From: an uncultured Johnsonella sp.
GTDB taxonomy: Bacteria; Bacillota; Clostridia; Lachnospirales; Lachnospiraceae
Assembly: GCA_900766185.1 (NCBI GenBank)
Contig: CAAFUL010000123.1
Span: 1-56,634 of the forward strand
Direction: 5' to 3'
Length of the DNA: 56,634 nucleotides
In this document: one piece after another, positions 25,267-33,738 of the stretch
Layout of the letters: each line of letters begins with the position of its first letter
How positions within the stretch are numbered: the first letter of the stretch is position 1
Made by a program: the position numbers and the translations under genes
The notes under the pieces: generated by a model
What the model was told of the DNA's origin: nothing
Seen by the model: only the letters and a program-made list of their open reading frames with translations
Databases searched by the model: none

Positions 25267-26193
25267 TTAACCTGCCCATGATATTTCTTCTTTATCAAAG
25301 TAATCAACCAGCCTTTCATCTCCTATGTAAAATTCATAATCCTCCTCAGGTTTTATTACATATATATAGCCTTTTTCATTATCCTCAGTTCTAAAATAAA
25401 TAATATTTTTCTTATCCGTTTCATACACATATATAACTTCCCCTGCCTTATATGTACTCATTTCATATTTACCTGTCTCTTTATTGTACTTATATGCTGT
25501 CATATCTTTTACTAAAGTATTACCCGAAGTACTGATAGTACAGTTTCTCTCTCCGCTGCTAAGGCTAAGATCGGGGTTTATTAAGTATAGGTCTGTAGTA
25601 GTTTGGAAACCTATAATATATCTTCTGTCTTCCACATATAAGCCCTGATTTTTGTACTCCTTATCTATATGTCCGCCTAAACTTTCTTTATATGCTATGC
25701 CGTCTTTCTTAAGATCATAAAATATAGTACCCATTATATCGTTATCACCATTCTCAGCTATACCTATGCAATAATTCCCCTCATTATCACTAATAAGCAC
25801 ACTTTCCACCCAGCTTGCACTGTAACATACATATTTCTTTTCTTCATTTAATATCAAATATGCATAACGATCTTTATCAACAATTACAGATACATGATCC
25901 ATGATACCGTCATTAGCGATATCTATTTCGTAGGTCATATCATAATCTATGAACTTAATATTATATCCTTCCTCATCTGTGCTGCTATTTCTTTCTTCAT
26001 CTATGCTGTTAAGCTCCTCTTTATCTGCGATACTATGTTCATCTTCTCCTATTCTGCTATGCTCCTCTTTATCTGCAATACTATAATTTTCTTTATTCGC
26101 ACTATTAATTCTATCTTGCGCTTTATTTACACTACAGGAAGTTAAGCTAATCAAAAGAAATGTAATCATAGAAAATACAACGGTTTTAATCAT
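25267..26193 (-). CDS. Putative lipoprotein with an N-terminal acidic repeat
   Basis: A 308-aa surface lipoprotein of unknown function. The signal peptide ends in the lipobox ISLTSC (Cys20). Residues about 38-76 hold five imperfect 8-9-residue repeats of the type SIADKEEH / SRIGEDEH / SIADKEEL / NSIDEERN / SSTDEEGY, a charged stalk likely to span the cell wall. The remainder is beta-rich, with a C-terminal AGEVIYVYETDKKNIIYFRTEDNEKGYIYV-like segment that recalls an SH3-type fold (weak). GAGGAG precedes the ATG. Monocistronic, between two family B MITEs. Confidence 0.75.
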   Translation of the reverse strand: MIKTVVFSMITFLLISLTSCSVNKAQDRINSANKENYSIADKEEHSRIGEDEHSIADKEELNSIDEERNSSTDEEGYNIKFIDYDMTYEIDIANDGIMDHVSVIVDKDRYAYLILNEEKKYVCYSASWVESVLISDNEGNYCIGIAENGDNDIMGTIFYDLKKDGIAYKESLGGHIDKEYKNQGLYVEDRRYIIGFQTTTDLYLINPDLSLSSGERNCTISTSGNTLVKDMTAYKYNKETGKYEMSTYKAGEVIYVYETDKKNIIYFRTEDNEKGYIYVIKPEEDYEFYIGDERLVDYFDKEEISWAG

Positions 26194-26469
26194 ATACTCT
26201 TCTCCTCGGTATCTGAATTTTTAGTAATCAAGTAAGAAAGATTTGCACTTCCTACTTGTTCTCCAATGCGTTTACTGCAAAACACCAGCTGCTACTGTTA
26301 TACAAAAAAAGCCGCATGACAATAAATGTCATCACAGCCTAAGTTTTTTAATATAAAAACCAGTATTCAACTTTCTAATCTTTATATTTTTTACAAGCTC
26401 ATGATAACATATCAAAAAGACAGTTTCAAGGTGTTCCACCGACTGTCAATTATTAATTTTCATAATATG

Positions 26470-26650
26470 TTACAGTTTAGGTAGTTAGATATACATGTAT
26501 CATATACCAAATGAAAGCTTGCTTTCAGGTGTATATTATACATGTATATCTATCAGGCTGCTGCCGGAATTCATCTTCATCTAATTTATAGATAAAAATT
26601 AAATATTTTTAGTTTTTTTGACGAAGATGAATGACCTGACTGAACTGTAA
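26470..26650. repeat. Family B MITE, full-length copy 2
   Basis: Ends read TTACAGTTTAGGTAG and CTGACTGAACTGTAA. The interior is nearly the same as the 24918 copy, including CCAAATGAAAGCTTGCTTTC and the ATTCATCTTC / GAAGATGAAT hairpin, so the two are recent relatives flanking the 25267 lipoprotein gene. The rest of 26194-26863 holds only a small hairpin near 26315-26335. Confidence 0.85.
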
Positions 26651-26863
26651 GCATAGTATTGCTTAAGCTGAATACTTATAATAACAGCTTTGCTGAATAT
26701 AGAGTTACTTACCATAACCATTTTTAATAATCTCAGTTTTATTAAGTTAGTTTTTTATTAAATTTTTATTAAATTAACCCTATTTTTTTGTATTTGTTAT
26801 ATATTATTATCAGATATTGTTAAAATAAAATCACTTAAAATAAATATTAAAAGGAGACATGTT

Positions 26864-27409
26864 ATGGAAGTTTTTAAGGGAAGACCTGCCGATACTGCTA
26901 ACAGGCTTGATAAGGAAATAAGATGTTACGATTTGCTTGATAAGTTAAAGATAGAGTATTTTCGTGTAGACCATAAAGCTGCTGAGACTATGGAGGCTTG
27001 TGAAGAGATTGATAAGGCTTTAGGTGTTACCATGTGTAAGAATTTATTTCTATGTAACAGACAAAAAACAGTATTTTATCTTTTGCTTATGCCGGCAGAC
27101 AAACCTTTTAAGACTAAAGAGCTTTCGAGTCAGATCAATTCTGCAAGACTTTCATTTGCCGGACCTGAGGACATGGAAAGACTGCTTGACATCACTCCCG
27201 GCTCCGTATCGGTACTTGGACTTATGAATGATAAAGATGATGAGGTTACTTTACTTATAGATAAAGACTTGTTAAAAGATGAGTATATAGGTTGCCACCC
27301 CTGCATCAATACTTCAAGTCTTAAAATTAAGTCCAAGGATATTTTGGATAAGTTTCTTCACCATCTTAAGATAAGACCGGAGTATGTGAATTTGGTGGGT
27401 AAGGATTAA
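26864..27409 (+). CDS. ProX/YbaK-type prolyl-tRNA editing deacylase
   Basis: A 181-aa cytoplasmic protein of the YbaK/ProX family, which hydrolyses misacylated Ala- or Cys-tRNA(Pro) in trans. Family signatures are KNLFLCNRQKTVFYLLLMPADKPF and the C-terminal GCHPCINTSSLKIK, matching the GxHPxxNT motif of free-standing ProX. The length fits the ProX (PrdX-like) branch better than the 150-160 aa YbaK branch. AAAGGAG lies upstream of the ATG. Single gene, with a family D hairpin 157 bp downstream. Confidence 0.85.
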   Translation: MEVFKGRPADTANRLDKEIRCYDLLDKLKIEYFRVDHKAAETMEACEEIDKALGVTMCKNLFLCNRQKTVFYLLLMPADKPFKTKELSSQINSARLSFAGPEDMERLLDITPGSVSVLGLMNDKDDEVTLLIDKDLLKDEYIGCHPCINTSSLKIKSKDILDKFLHHLKIRPEYVNLVGKD

Positions 27410-27565
27410 GGTATCTGTATAAAAGTACCTTGTGCTTTAGTTTGCCTATATTTTATAAATAGTATAGTTTATATTGGACAATACTGCTTGCATCTGCTCA
27501 CACTTTATAATAAGGTAGCTTTTATCGGATAATACCCAAAAATATATCATAGCTTTTTTATATAG

Positions 27566-27671
27566 TAAAAGGGCTGTTGCAAAATAAGAATTGTATACAA
27601 GCTATAGCATAATTTCAGCCAAATAAGATTATATAGCTTGTAACAAATCTTAAAATGCAGCAGCCCTTTTA
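27566..27671. repeat. Family D repeat, intact copy (likely bidirectional terminator)
   Basis: TAAAAGGGCTG at 27566-27576 and CAGCCCTTTTA at 27661-27671 are perfect inverted ends. Inside, ACAAGCTATA pairs with TATAGCTTGT. Placed between convergent genes and carrying terminal A and T runs, the hairpin could stop transcription in both directions. Confidence 0.75.
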
Positions 27672-27695
27672 CAGTCAGAAAGATGGGGCAGGACT

Positions 27696-28313
27696 CTAAC
27701 TCGGCTCTTTTTTCACCTCAACCTTTCCGTCTTTTACTATTATGGCTTCTTCGTTGTTTATCGGCAGAAGTTTTAGCTTATCTTTGTATACTTTTAGTAT
27801 CTCTTCCGTGCTTTCTACAAAGGGGTATTCTTTATTGTGCGGAAGTGTATAGAAGTCTACAAGAGCAAGTCCGCTATAGTCTTTTAATTCTTTTGCGACT
27901 GTTTTATCATCCATTATATGATTGTATTCTATGTCAGGAGCACTTATTATAGCTCCTGCCGACTCTCCCATATATAACATTCCATTTGATACCCTCTGCC
28001 TGATAAGCTCACAAAGTTCCTTCTTTTTAAGTTCCTGTAAGAGGTAGAAGGTATTACCGCCTGATATATAAAGACACTCACATACATCAAGTATATCTAT
28101 TATTTCAGCGTATTCTCTTTTTGATATGTCCAGGATATTTAGGCTGTATCCCAGATCTCTGAATGTATCTATTGCCTCATCAACATATTTTGTATAACTT
28201 TCTACATTGGAAGCAGTAGGTATGAACACTATTTCTTTTACTTTTAAGTCTGATAAAAAATCTTCTGCAAGCTTTTTAGTTCCTGCCAAATATGATGTTA
28301 AAAACAGTTCCAT
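27696..28313 (-). CDS. Peptidase E-like serine dipeptidase (family S51)
   Basis: A 205-aa cytoplasmic peptidase of the class I glutamine amidotransferase-like fold. The nucleophile elbow GESAGAI puts Ser118 at the active site, and ISGGNTFYLL and the HNKEYPF segment (His for catalysis) match PepE, which cleaves Asp-X dipeptides. The start was placed at 28313, where AAGGAGGGAAT precedes the ATG. The frame remains open to 28355 without support. Convergent with the ProX-like gene. Confidence 0.85.
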   Translation of the reverse strand: MELFLTSYLAGTKKLAEDFLSDLKVKEIVFIPTASNVESYTKYVDEAIDTFRDLGYSLNILDISKREYAEIIDILDVCECLYISGGNTFYLLQELKKKELCELIRQRVSNGMLYMGESAGAIISAPDIEYNHIMDDKTVAKELKDYSGLALVDFYTLPHNKEYPFVESTEEILKVYKDKLKLLPINNEEAIIVKDGKVEVKKEPS

Positions 28314-28381
28314 ATTCCCTCCTTGTATATGCAATATCAGTAAATAGCGGCACATAAGCCTTATTACTGCTTTATTAATAG

Positions 28382-28446
28382 ACTCAAACTTCCCACACTC
28401 ACAATCGTGTCAGTGTATTAAAAAATCAATACTTTAGCTAACAAAA
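28382..28446. mobile_element. Solo end of an IS4-like element
   Basis: It begins with ACTCAAACTTCCCACAC and continues with TTAAAAAATCAATACTTTAGC, as in the transposase-bearing copy at 54688. No transposase follows. The remaining gap to 28498 shows no gene. Confidence 0.55.
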
Positions 28447-28498
28447 TGATGATTTGTCGAAAATAACTTGCATAATAATAAGTTCTTGAGAATAGTTT

Positions 28499-28635
28499 GT
28501 CTGAAAAATAGCTTCTTTCGGAAACCGCTTGCGCTTAAGTCCTCGTGTAGCGGTACTAACTTTTCTGCTGCACTGAAGTTTGCATAAAAGAAGTACCGAC
28601 ACTGCGGATGTTTCCTACAGAAGTTATTTTCAGAC
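28499..28635. repeat. Long imperfect palindrome
   Basis: Outer arms GTCTGAAAAATAGCTTCTTT / AGAAGTTATTTTCAGAC with GGAAAC / GTTTCC inside, and inner arms AGCGGTACTAACTTTTCTG / AAAAGAAGTACCG, give a 137-bp stem. Its GC content is higher than that of its surroundings. No coding signal. Confidence 0.6.
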
Positions 28636-28910
28636 TCTCTGACCCTCAACTGTATACCTTATGTAAAAAACAGTTATTCTCGACATAAGGGTGAGAGGGG
28701 GGGAGGAAGGATGCAACAGACCGGAAATCGCTCTAAATCTTATAAAAACACTATAAGCAAGGCTGAAATAAGACTTAAGTACAAGTGGTTTCTAAAAATT
28801 AAAATCTAATGTGTTCCAACACCTCCCCCACCCTTCCCCTTGGCAACATAAACAATTATAAATATATCTACACATCACTAATCTTTTGTAACAGTGGCGT
28901 GGTGTGAAAT
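28636..28910. other. Intergenic stretch without a gene
   Basis: Only a purine-rich tract (GAGAGGGGGGGAGGAAGG at about 28691) and a C-rich tract (ACACCTCCCCCACCC at about 28848) stand out. They are roughly complementary and may be the eroded ends of another palindromic element, similar to the C-rich tract near 440. Confidence 0.4.
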
Positions 28911-29106
28911 AAAAAACTTCTTATAATTCAATCTTTTTAGCGGTTAACCCTTTTGATAAAGCGAGGCACAAATTCCACAGACGAGGACTGTTCGAGTGCA
29001 GCTCGCTACGGAGTAAGCGAGCACACGAGTTCCGCAGTCTGTGTGAATTTGTCGAAGCTTTGAGAAAGGGTTGCGGGTATGATTGAATTATACGGAGTTT
29101 TTTATA
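28911..29106. repeat. Family A repeat, full-length copy
   Basis: Ends read AAAAAACTTCTTATAATTCAATC minus its first bases and GATTGAATTATACGGAGTTTTTT likewise. The core pairs CACAGACGAGGACTGTTCGAG with GTTCCGCAGTCTGTG in part, with the internal hairpin CTCGCTACGGAGTAAGCGAG. It closely matches the copy at 1-162 in reverse orientation. Confidence 0.8.
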
Positions 29107-29198
29107 AACATAATTGTTTATGTTACTAACTCCCCTGTCAATCATTATTTTACAAACTATACATTACTTTATCCGGTCTTTGTATCAGCAACTTATTT

Positions 29199-30380
29199 TT
29201 ATAATCTGCACAAAACTCTTTCCTTAGTCTCTATCGCTTTTTCCACCAGTTTATCTATATCTTCAAGAGCTTTTTCCGATTCTTTTATGTCTTCTAATTT
29301 GGGCTTGGTTACAGGATGTTTTGCTACAAATATAGTACAGCAGTCCTCGTAAGGCTCTATCGAAGTCTCATAAGTGCCTATTTGCTGCGAAAGTTCTACT
29401 ATATCCTGCTTGTCAAAGCCTATAAGCGGTCTAAATACCGGTAAGGTGCAGACTTCATTGGTTACAAGTAAAGACTCTATGGTCTGACTTGCCACCTGTC
29501 CTATACTTTCTCCGGTTATCAAAGCCTTATCATCATGATCTTTTGCTATGATTTGGGCTATCTTCATCATGTATCTTCTCATGATTATTGTAAGTTCATC
29601 ATGAGGACATTTATCATAAATATACAGCTGTATGTCTGTAAAATTGATTATATGCAGGTTAATATCTCCGGTATACCTTGATACTAATTTGGCAAGGTTT
29701 ATAACCTTTTCCTTGGCTCTTTCCGATGTGTATGGCGGAGCATGGAAGTATACCGCCTCCAGTCTTACACCTCGTTTTGCAATCATATATCCGGCTACGG
29801 GAGAGTCTATTCCTCCGGATAGCAACAGCATGGCTCTGCCGTTAGTACCTACCGGCATACCTCCAAGACCTTTTATACTGCTTGAGTATATATTTACATG
29901 ATTTCTTATTTCCACTTTTATATAAACTTGCGGATTTCTTACATCCACCTTCATTTGAGGATAGGTATTAAGTATATGCTCTCCAAGTGCCGCATTGATA
30001 GTTTCGGAAGTACCCGGATAGGACTTGTCCGCCCTTTTTGTATCCACCTTAAATGTTATATTCTTATCCTTATATACCTTGTCTACAAAGGCTGCTACCG
30101 CATTTTTAAGGTTTTCAAAATCCTTATCATGCACCCTTACCATAGGGCAGATAGCAACTATTCCAAATACATGGCTTAGGGCTTCTATAACTTCATCTTC
30201 ATCATAAGTACCTTGACAGTCTACATATATTCTTCCTATTTCTTTGGATACGCTGAAATCTCCCTCAACATTTCTTAAAGCCCACTTTATTTGCTTTATT
30301 AAAGCGTCTTCGAACACATACCTGTTCTTTCCCTTGGTACCTATCTCTCCGTATTTGATTAAAAATGATTCATATTTCAT
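29199..30380 (-). CDS. thiI: tRNA 4-thiouridine synthase ThiI
   Basis: A 393-aa enzyme that adenylates U8 of tRNA and inserts sulfur to give s4U, and in many bacteria also supplies sulfur for thiamine thiazole synthesis. A ferredoxin-like and THUMP domain (residues about 1-165) precede the PP-loop ATPase with LLSGGIDSPVAGY. No C-terminal rhodanese domain is present, the usual short Firmicutes form, so the neighbouring cysteine desulfurase would deliver persulfide. The start was set at ATG 30380, with AAGGA 9 bp upstream, rather than TTG at 30386. It lies 25 bp after the desulfurase gene, a conserved pairing. Confidence 0.95.
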   Translation of the reverse strand: MKYESFLIKYGEIGTKGKNRYVFEDALIKQIKWALRNVEGDFSVSKEIGRIYVDCQGTYDEDEVIEALSHVFGIVAICPMVRVHDKDFENLKNAVAAFVDKVYKDKNITFKVDTKRADKSYPGTSETINAALGEHILNTYPQMKVDVRNPQVYIKVEIRNHVNIYSSSIKGLGGMPVGTNGRAMLLLSGGIDSPVAGYMIAKRGVRLEAVYFHAPPYTSERAKEKVINLAKLVSRYTGDINLHIINFTDIQLYIYDKCPHDELTIIMRRYMMKIAQIIAKDHDDKALITGESIGQVASQTIESLLVTNEVCTLPVFRPLIGFDKQDIVELSQQIGTYETSIEPYEDCCTIFVAKHPVTKPKLEDIKESEKALEDIDKLVEKAIETKERVLCRL

Positions 30381-30405
30381 TTGCAAATGTCCTTAAATCT
30401 AAATT

Positions 30406-31560
30406 TTACTTATATTTTCTAAGTTGGGGTATCAATTCTTTTAGATTGGCTAAGAAGAAGTCCAACTCTTCTTTATTATTATACTTGGAAAATGAAACTC
30501 TTACAGTAGAACTTAAAAACTCTTCTTTAAGCCCTATTCCCTTTAAGGTGCCTGAAAGTCCGGGGTGGTTAGAGGAGCAGGCTGAACCGCTTGCTATATA
30601 TATTCCTCTTTCTTCCATAGCGTGTAATAAAACTTCCGCCCTTACTCCGCTTATAGAAATGCTCAGTACATGGGGGGCAAATTTTACTCCCTTCTCGGAA
30701 TTAAGCTTTATGCCCTCATCATTAAGCTTTTTAATTTCATCTATAAGATAGTCTCTTAAACCGCATATATACTCTACTTCTTTGTCAAAATCTTCATAGG
30801 CTTCCTTTGCCGCCTCACCAAGTCCTGCTATACCGGGGATATTAAGTGTGCCGCTTCTAAGCCCTCTTTGCTGACCGCCACCGTATATTATAGGCTTAAT
30901 ATTGACCCTTTCATCTATATACAAAAAACCCGATCCTTTAGGACCGTGGAGCTTATGGGCACTCACACTGAGAAGGTCTATGCCTTCTTTTTTGGGAAAT
31001 ATCTTAAACTTCCCGTAGGCTTGTATTGCATCCGTATGCATATATATGTCTTTATTGTAGCCATGCACTATATCGGCTATTGCCTTTATATCCTGAACCG
31101 CACCTATTTCATTATTAACATACATCACAGACACCAATATGGTATCTGCTCTAAGCAAGGATTTCAATTCTTCAAGTGAGATCTGACCCTTTTCATCTAC
31201 TTTTAGTATACTGTATTCAAAGCCCAGATCCGCCAAATGTACCAAAACCTGATGTACTGCGGAATGTTCTATGGCAGTACTTATAATATGCTTTCCATAC
31301 CTTTGCCTTGCCATGGCAGCCCCTATAAGCGCCATGTTGTTGGACTCCGTCCCTCCTGAGGTAAATACTATCTCTTTTTCAGATACCTTCATAGTTTTGG
31401 CTATTTTTGCCGCCGCCTCTTTTAGGTACTTTTCAGCCTCCATTCCCTTAAGGTGCTTGGCTGACGGATTGGCATAATCCTCATCCATAGCTTTATTCAT
31501 CAGCTCTATTACAGGCTTTGACACCCTTGTAGACGCTGCATTATCCAAATAAACCTGCAT
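30406..31560 (-). CDS. Cysteine desulfurase (IscS/NifZ-like) paired with ThiI
   Basis: PLP enzyme of 384 aa that removes sulfur from cysteine as a persulfide. The PLP lysine is Lys203 in SVSAHKLHGPKG, and the catalytic cysteine is Cys328 in SGSACSSN. The N-terminal YLDNAAST and TSGGTESNN are standard. Being directly upstream of thiI on the same strand, it most likely serves tRNA thiolation, as NifZ does in Bacillus, rather than general Fe-S assembly. Confidence 0.93.
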   Translation of the reverse strand: MQVYLDNAASTRVSKPVIELMNKAMDEDYANPSAKHLKGMEAEKYLKEAAAKIAKTMKVSEKEIVFTSGGTESNNMALIGAAMARQRYGKHIISTAIEHSAVHQVLVHLADLGFEYSILKVDEKGQISLEELKSLLRADTILVSVMYVNNEIGAVQDIKAIADIVHGYNKDIYMHTDAIQAYGKFKIFPKKEGIDLLSVSAHKLHGPKGSGFLYIDERVNIKPIIYGGGQQRGLRSGTLNIPGIAGLGEAAKEAYEDFDKEVEYICGLRDYLIDEIKKLNDEGIKLNSEKGVKFAPHVLSISISGVRAEVLLHAMEERGIYIASGSACSSNHPGLSGTLKGIGLKEEFLSSTVRVSFSKYNNKEELDFFLANLKELIPQLRKYK

Positions 31561-31642
31561 TTTGTTACTCTTCTTTCTATATTGATCCTATATTCATTTT
31601 TAATAATTAAAACCTTAAACTTCCCCTACATAAAATTGACTT

Positions 31643-31781
31643 AGCACATCGGCACTGCAATATTTTTCCGAATAGGTATATCAAAAACTTAGGCGTATCA
31701 CACACTATGCTAAAGGTTTTGATGTATGCAATCAGGAAAATACATAAGTTGTTTGCTATACTTACTTAATAAACAATGTTA
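31643..31781. repeat. Family E repeat, copy 2
   Basis: It shares GGTATATCAAAA, AAAGGTTTTGATGTATGCAATCAGGAAAA minus ends, and the right end CTATACTTACTTAATAAACAATG with the copies at 9745 and 51578. The left terminal repeat is weak. It abuts the rsmE stop codon. Confidence 0.65.
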
Positions 31782-31782
31782 C

Positions 31783-32517
31783 TTAATCAAGCTGTATCAT
31801 AAAATTGGACAGAACCGCAAAACCTGCGGTTTCTGTCCTAAGTATACGGCTTCCAAGCGAAATTATTTCAAAGCCGGCTGCTTGGGCAGCTTCTATCTCT
31901 TGTTCCTCAAAACCGCCCTCCGGTCCTATGCATACAGCTATACTTTTATATTGTTTTGCACTTGCAAATGCCTCTCTTGCGCTTTCGATACTTCTTGCCT
32001 CTTCATAAGCCAGATAAGCCTTGTCATAGTCGGCTATATCCTTTAACATTTGTTTGAAACTTATAGGAGCTTTAACCTCGGGTATTATACTTCTTTTTGA
32101 CTGCTTGGCTGCACTTTCTGAGATCCTCTGCCACCTTTTTGTCTTATTTACCCCCGACTTTTCATCCAACTTTACTATAACCCTTTTACTTGTAAAAGGC
32201 ACTATGGAGTGTACTCCAAGTTCAACCGCCTTTTGTATGATAAGCTCCATCTTATCGGATTTGGGAAGTGCCTGATAAAGTACCAATCTGACCTTAAGTT
32301 CTCTTGCCGCTTCATTTTCACTTTTTACCAAAAGCTCGACCTTATCATCATCTATACTTTTTATGGTACACAGATAGTCCCAATCCTCTCCGGTGCTGAT
32401 CAAAAGCTCCTCACCTGTCCTCATACGAAGGACATTGGCTATGTGGTGTCTATCTTTCCCTCTTATATAGGCAATACCGCCCTCTATGTCCTCAGGACTA
32501 ATAAAAAAATGCTGCAT
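31783..32517 (-). CDS. rsmE: 16S rRNA m3U1498 methyltransferase RsmE
   Basis: SPOUT-class RNA methyltransferase of 244 aa. An N-terminal PUA-like domain (QHFFISPEDI...DRHHIANVLRM) is followed by the knotted SAM-binding domain with IGPEGGFEEQEI and SLGSRILRTETA, both diagnostic. The start at 32517 shares a base with the prmA stop (TAATG), and AAGGAG lies within the end of prmA, so the pair is translationally coupled, a common Firmicutes arrangement. A frame extending upstream of this ATG has no ribosome site. Confidence 0.95.
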   Translation of the reverse strand: MQHFFISPEDIEGGIAYIRGKDRHHIANVLRMRTGEELLISTGEDWDYLCTIKSIDDDKVELLVKSENEAARELKVRLVLYQALPKSDKMELIIQKAVELGVHSIVPFTSKRVIVKLDEKSGVNKTKRWQRISESAAKQSKRSIIPEVKAPISFKQMLKDIADYDKAYLAYEEARSIESAREAFASAKQYKSIAVCIGPEGGFEEQEIEAAQAAGFEIISLGSRILRTETAGFAVLSNFMIQLD

Positions 32518-33491
32518 TACTTTCTCCTTGCACAGACACTGAGCCATTCGCCGTCATGTACTATATCTATAATTTCAAGTTCCGGGTTCGCCTTTATACT
32601 GTCAACCACTTCTTTCTCCTTAATATCTATAATACCGGAACTTATAAATATTCCGCCGCTTTTAAGATACCTTGCCGCTTCCGCCTGTAAGCGTATTATT
32701 ACCGGAGCAAGTATATTGGCAACTAAGATATCATAGCAGTCAAAACCTACTTCCTTTTGCAGTGCCTCATCTTCCAATATATCACCGCCGATAAGCTTAT
32801 AACTTGACTTTTCTATCTTGTTTATAAACATATTTGACTTTACTGTAGGTAGAGCATACTCATCTATCTCAGTAGCAACTACCTTGGAAGCTCCAAGCTT
32901 TAATGCGGCAATACTTAAGATACCGCTTCCGGTTCCCACATCAAGTATTTTTAACTCCTTCTTGCCCTCTTCTAAAAACTTGGAAATATATTTGTTAAGT
33001 CCTCTTATGCACAGCCTTGTTGTCTCGTGTGAACCTGTACCGAAGGCTGTACCGGGATCTATGTCTATACTTATTTTATAATTTGTAAAATCCTTAGCTT
33101 CTTCCCAAGTAGGCTTTATAAGTATATCATCAAGCATAAAGGGCTTAAAAAACTCCTTCCAATTATTGATCCAGTCCTTATCCTCGGTCTCACTTTTTAT
33201 GATTTCACAGCTTCCAAGCTCAAGGTTTTTACTTAAATCAGCTAAAAGTTCCTTCACATTTGCAAGAATTTCTTGGGATTTATCCTGTTCAAGGTAGAAG
33301 CTTATTTTTGCACTGCCATCATCTTTGGGCAAATCGGGTAATATATCTATAAACATCCCCTTGGTATCCTCTTCACTTAAGGGGATATTGTCTTCAACCT
33401 CTATTCCCTCTATGCCGGCTTCAGGCAGGCAGGCGGACAGTATATCAACTGCATCGGTTCTTGTTGTCAAAGTATATTTATCCCACTTCAT
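32517..33491 (-). CDS. prmA: Ribosomal protein L11 methyltransferase PrmA
   Basis: SAM-dependent methyltransferase of 324 aa that trimethylates ribosomal protein L11. An N-terminal substrate-recognition domain precedes a Rossmann fold with ILDVGTGSGILSIAALKLGA (motif I), DPGTAFGTGSHETTR and the VANILAPVI motif with the NxLA catalytic-site signature. The start was placed at 33491, with GAGGAG upstream. The frame is open further upstream to 33551 but that part is not conserved. The 33492-33738 gap shows no gene. Confidence 0.95.
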   Translation of the reverse strand: MKWDKYTLTTRTDAVDILSACLPEAGIEGIEVEDNIPLSEEDTKGMFIDILPDLPKDDGSAKISFYLEQDKSQEILANVKELLADLSKNLELGSCEIIKSETEDKDWINNWKEFFKPFMLDDILIKPTWEEAKDFTNYKISIDIDPGTAFGTGSHETTRLCIRGLNKYISKFLEEGKKELKILDVGTGSGILSIAALKLGASKVVATEIDEYALPTVKSNMFINKIEKSSYKLIGGDILEDEALQKEVGFDCYDILVANILAPVIIRLQAEAARYLKSGGIFISSGIIDIKEKEVVDSIKANPELEIIDIVHDGEWLSVCARRK

Positions 33492-33738
33492 AAATAAGCT
33501 CCTCTCTATTATCAAACTTAATAGGCATTTGCGAAACGCCACAAACCGCATAAATATGGCACTTCTTTAATCTCAATTTCATCTTTCTCCTCATCTGATA
33601 TTTATCTTTCGTATCTACTTCGCATAAAAATAGTCTCAATATACCAAAGCCGCTTTTCTTTTTATACAATATATATAAATATTAGTCAGTATGTTTCGCA
33701 ATTTCCTATATTAAACTCAAAAATAAGCCTCACAAATC

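Noticed and set aside
28434..29145. Short minus-strand open frames in 28434-28649 and 28921-29145
   Set aside because: They run through palindromic repeats, have no start site and resemble no protein.
33492..33738. A 63-codon minus-strand frame upstream of prmA
   Set aside because: It overlaps the prmA leader, has no ribosome site and an unremarkable composition. It is more likely promoter DNA.
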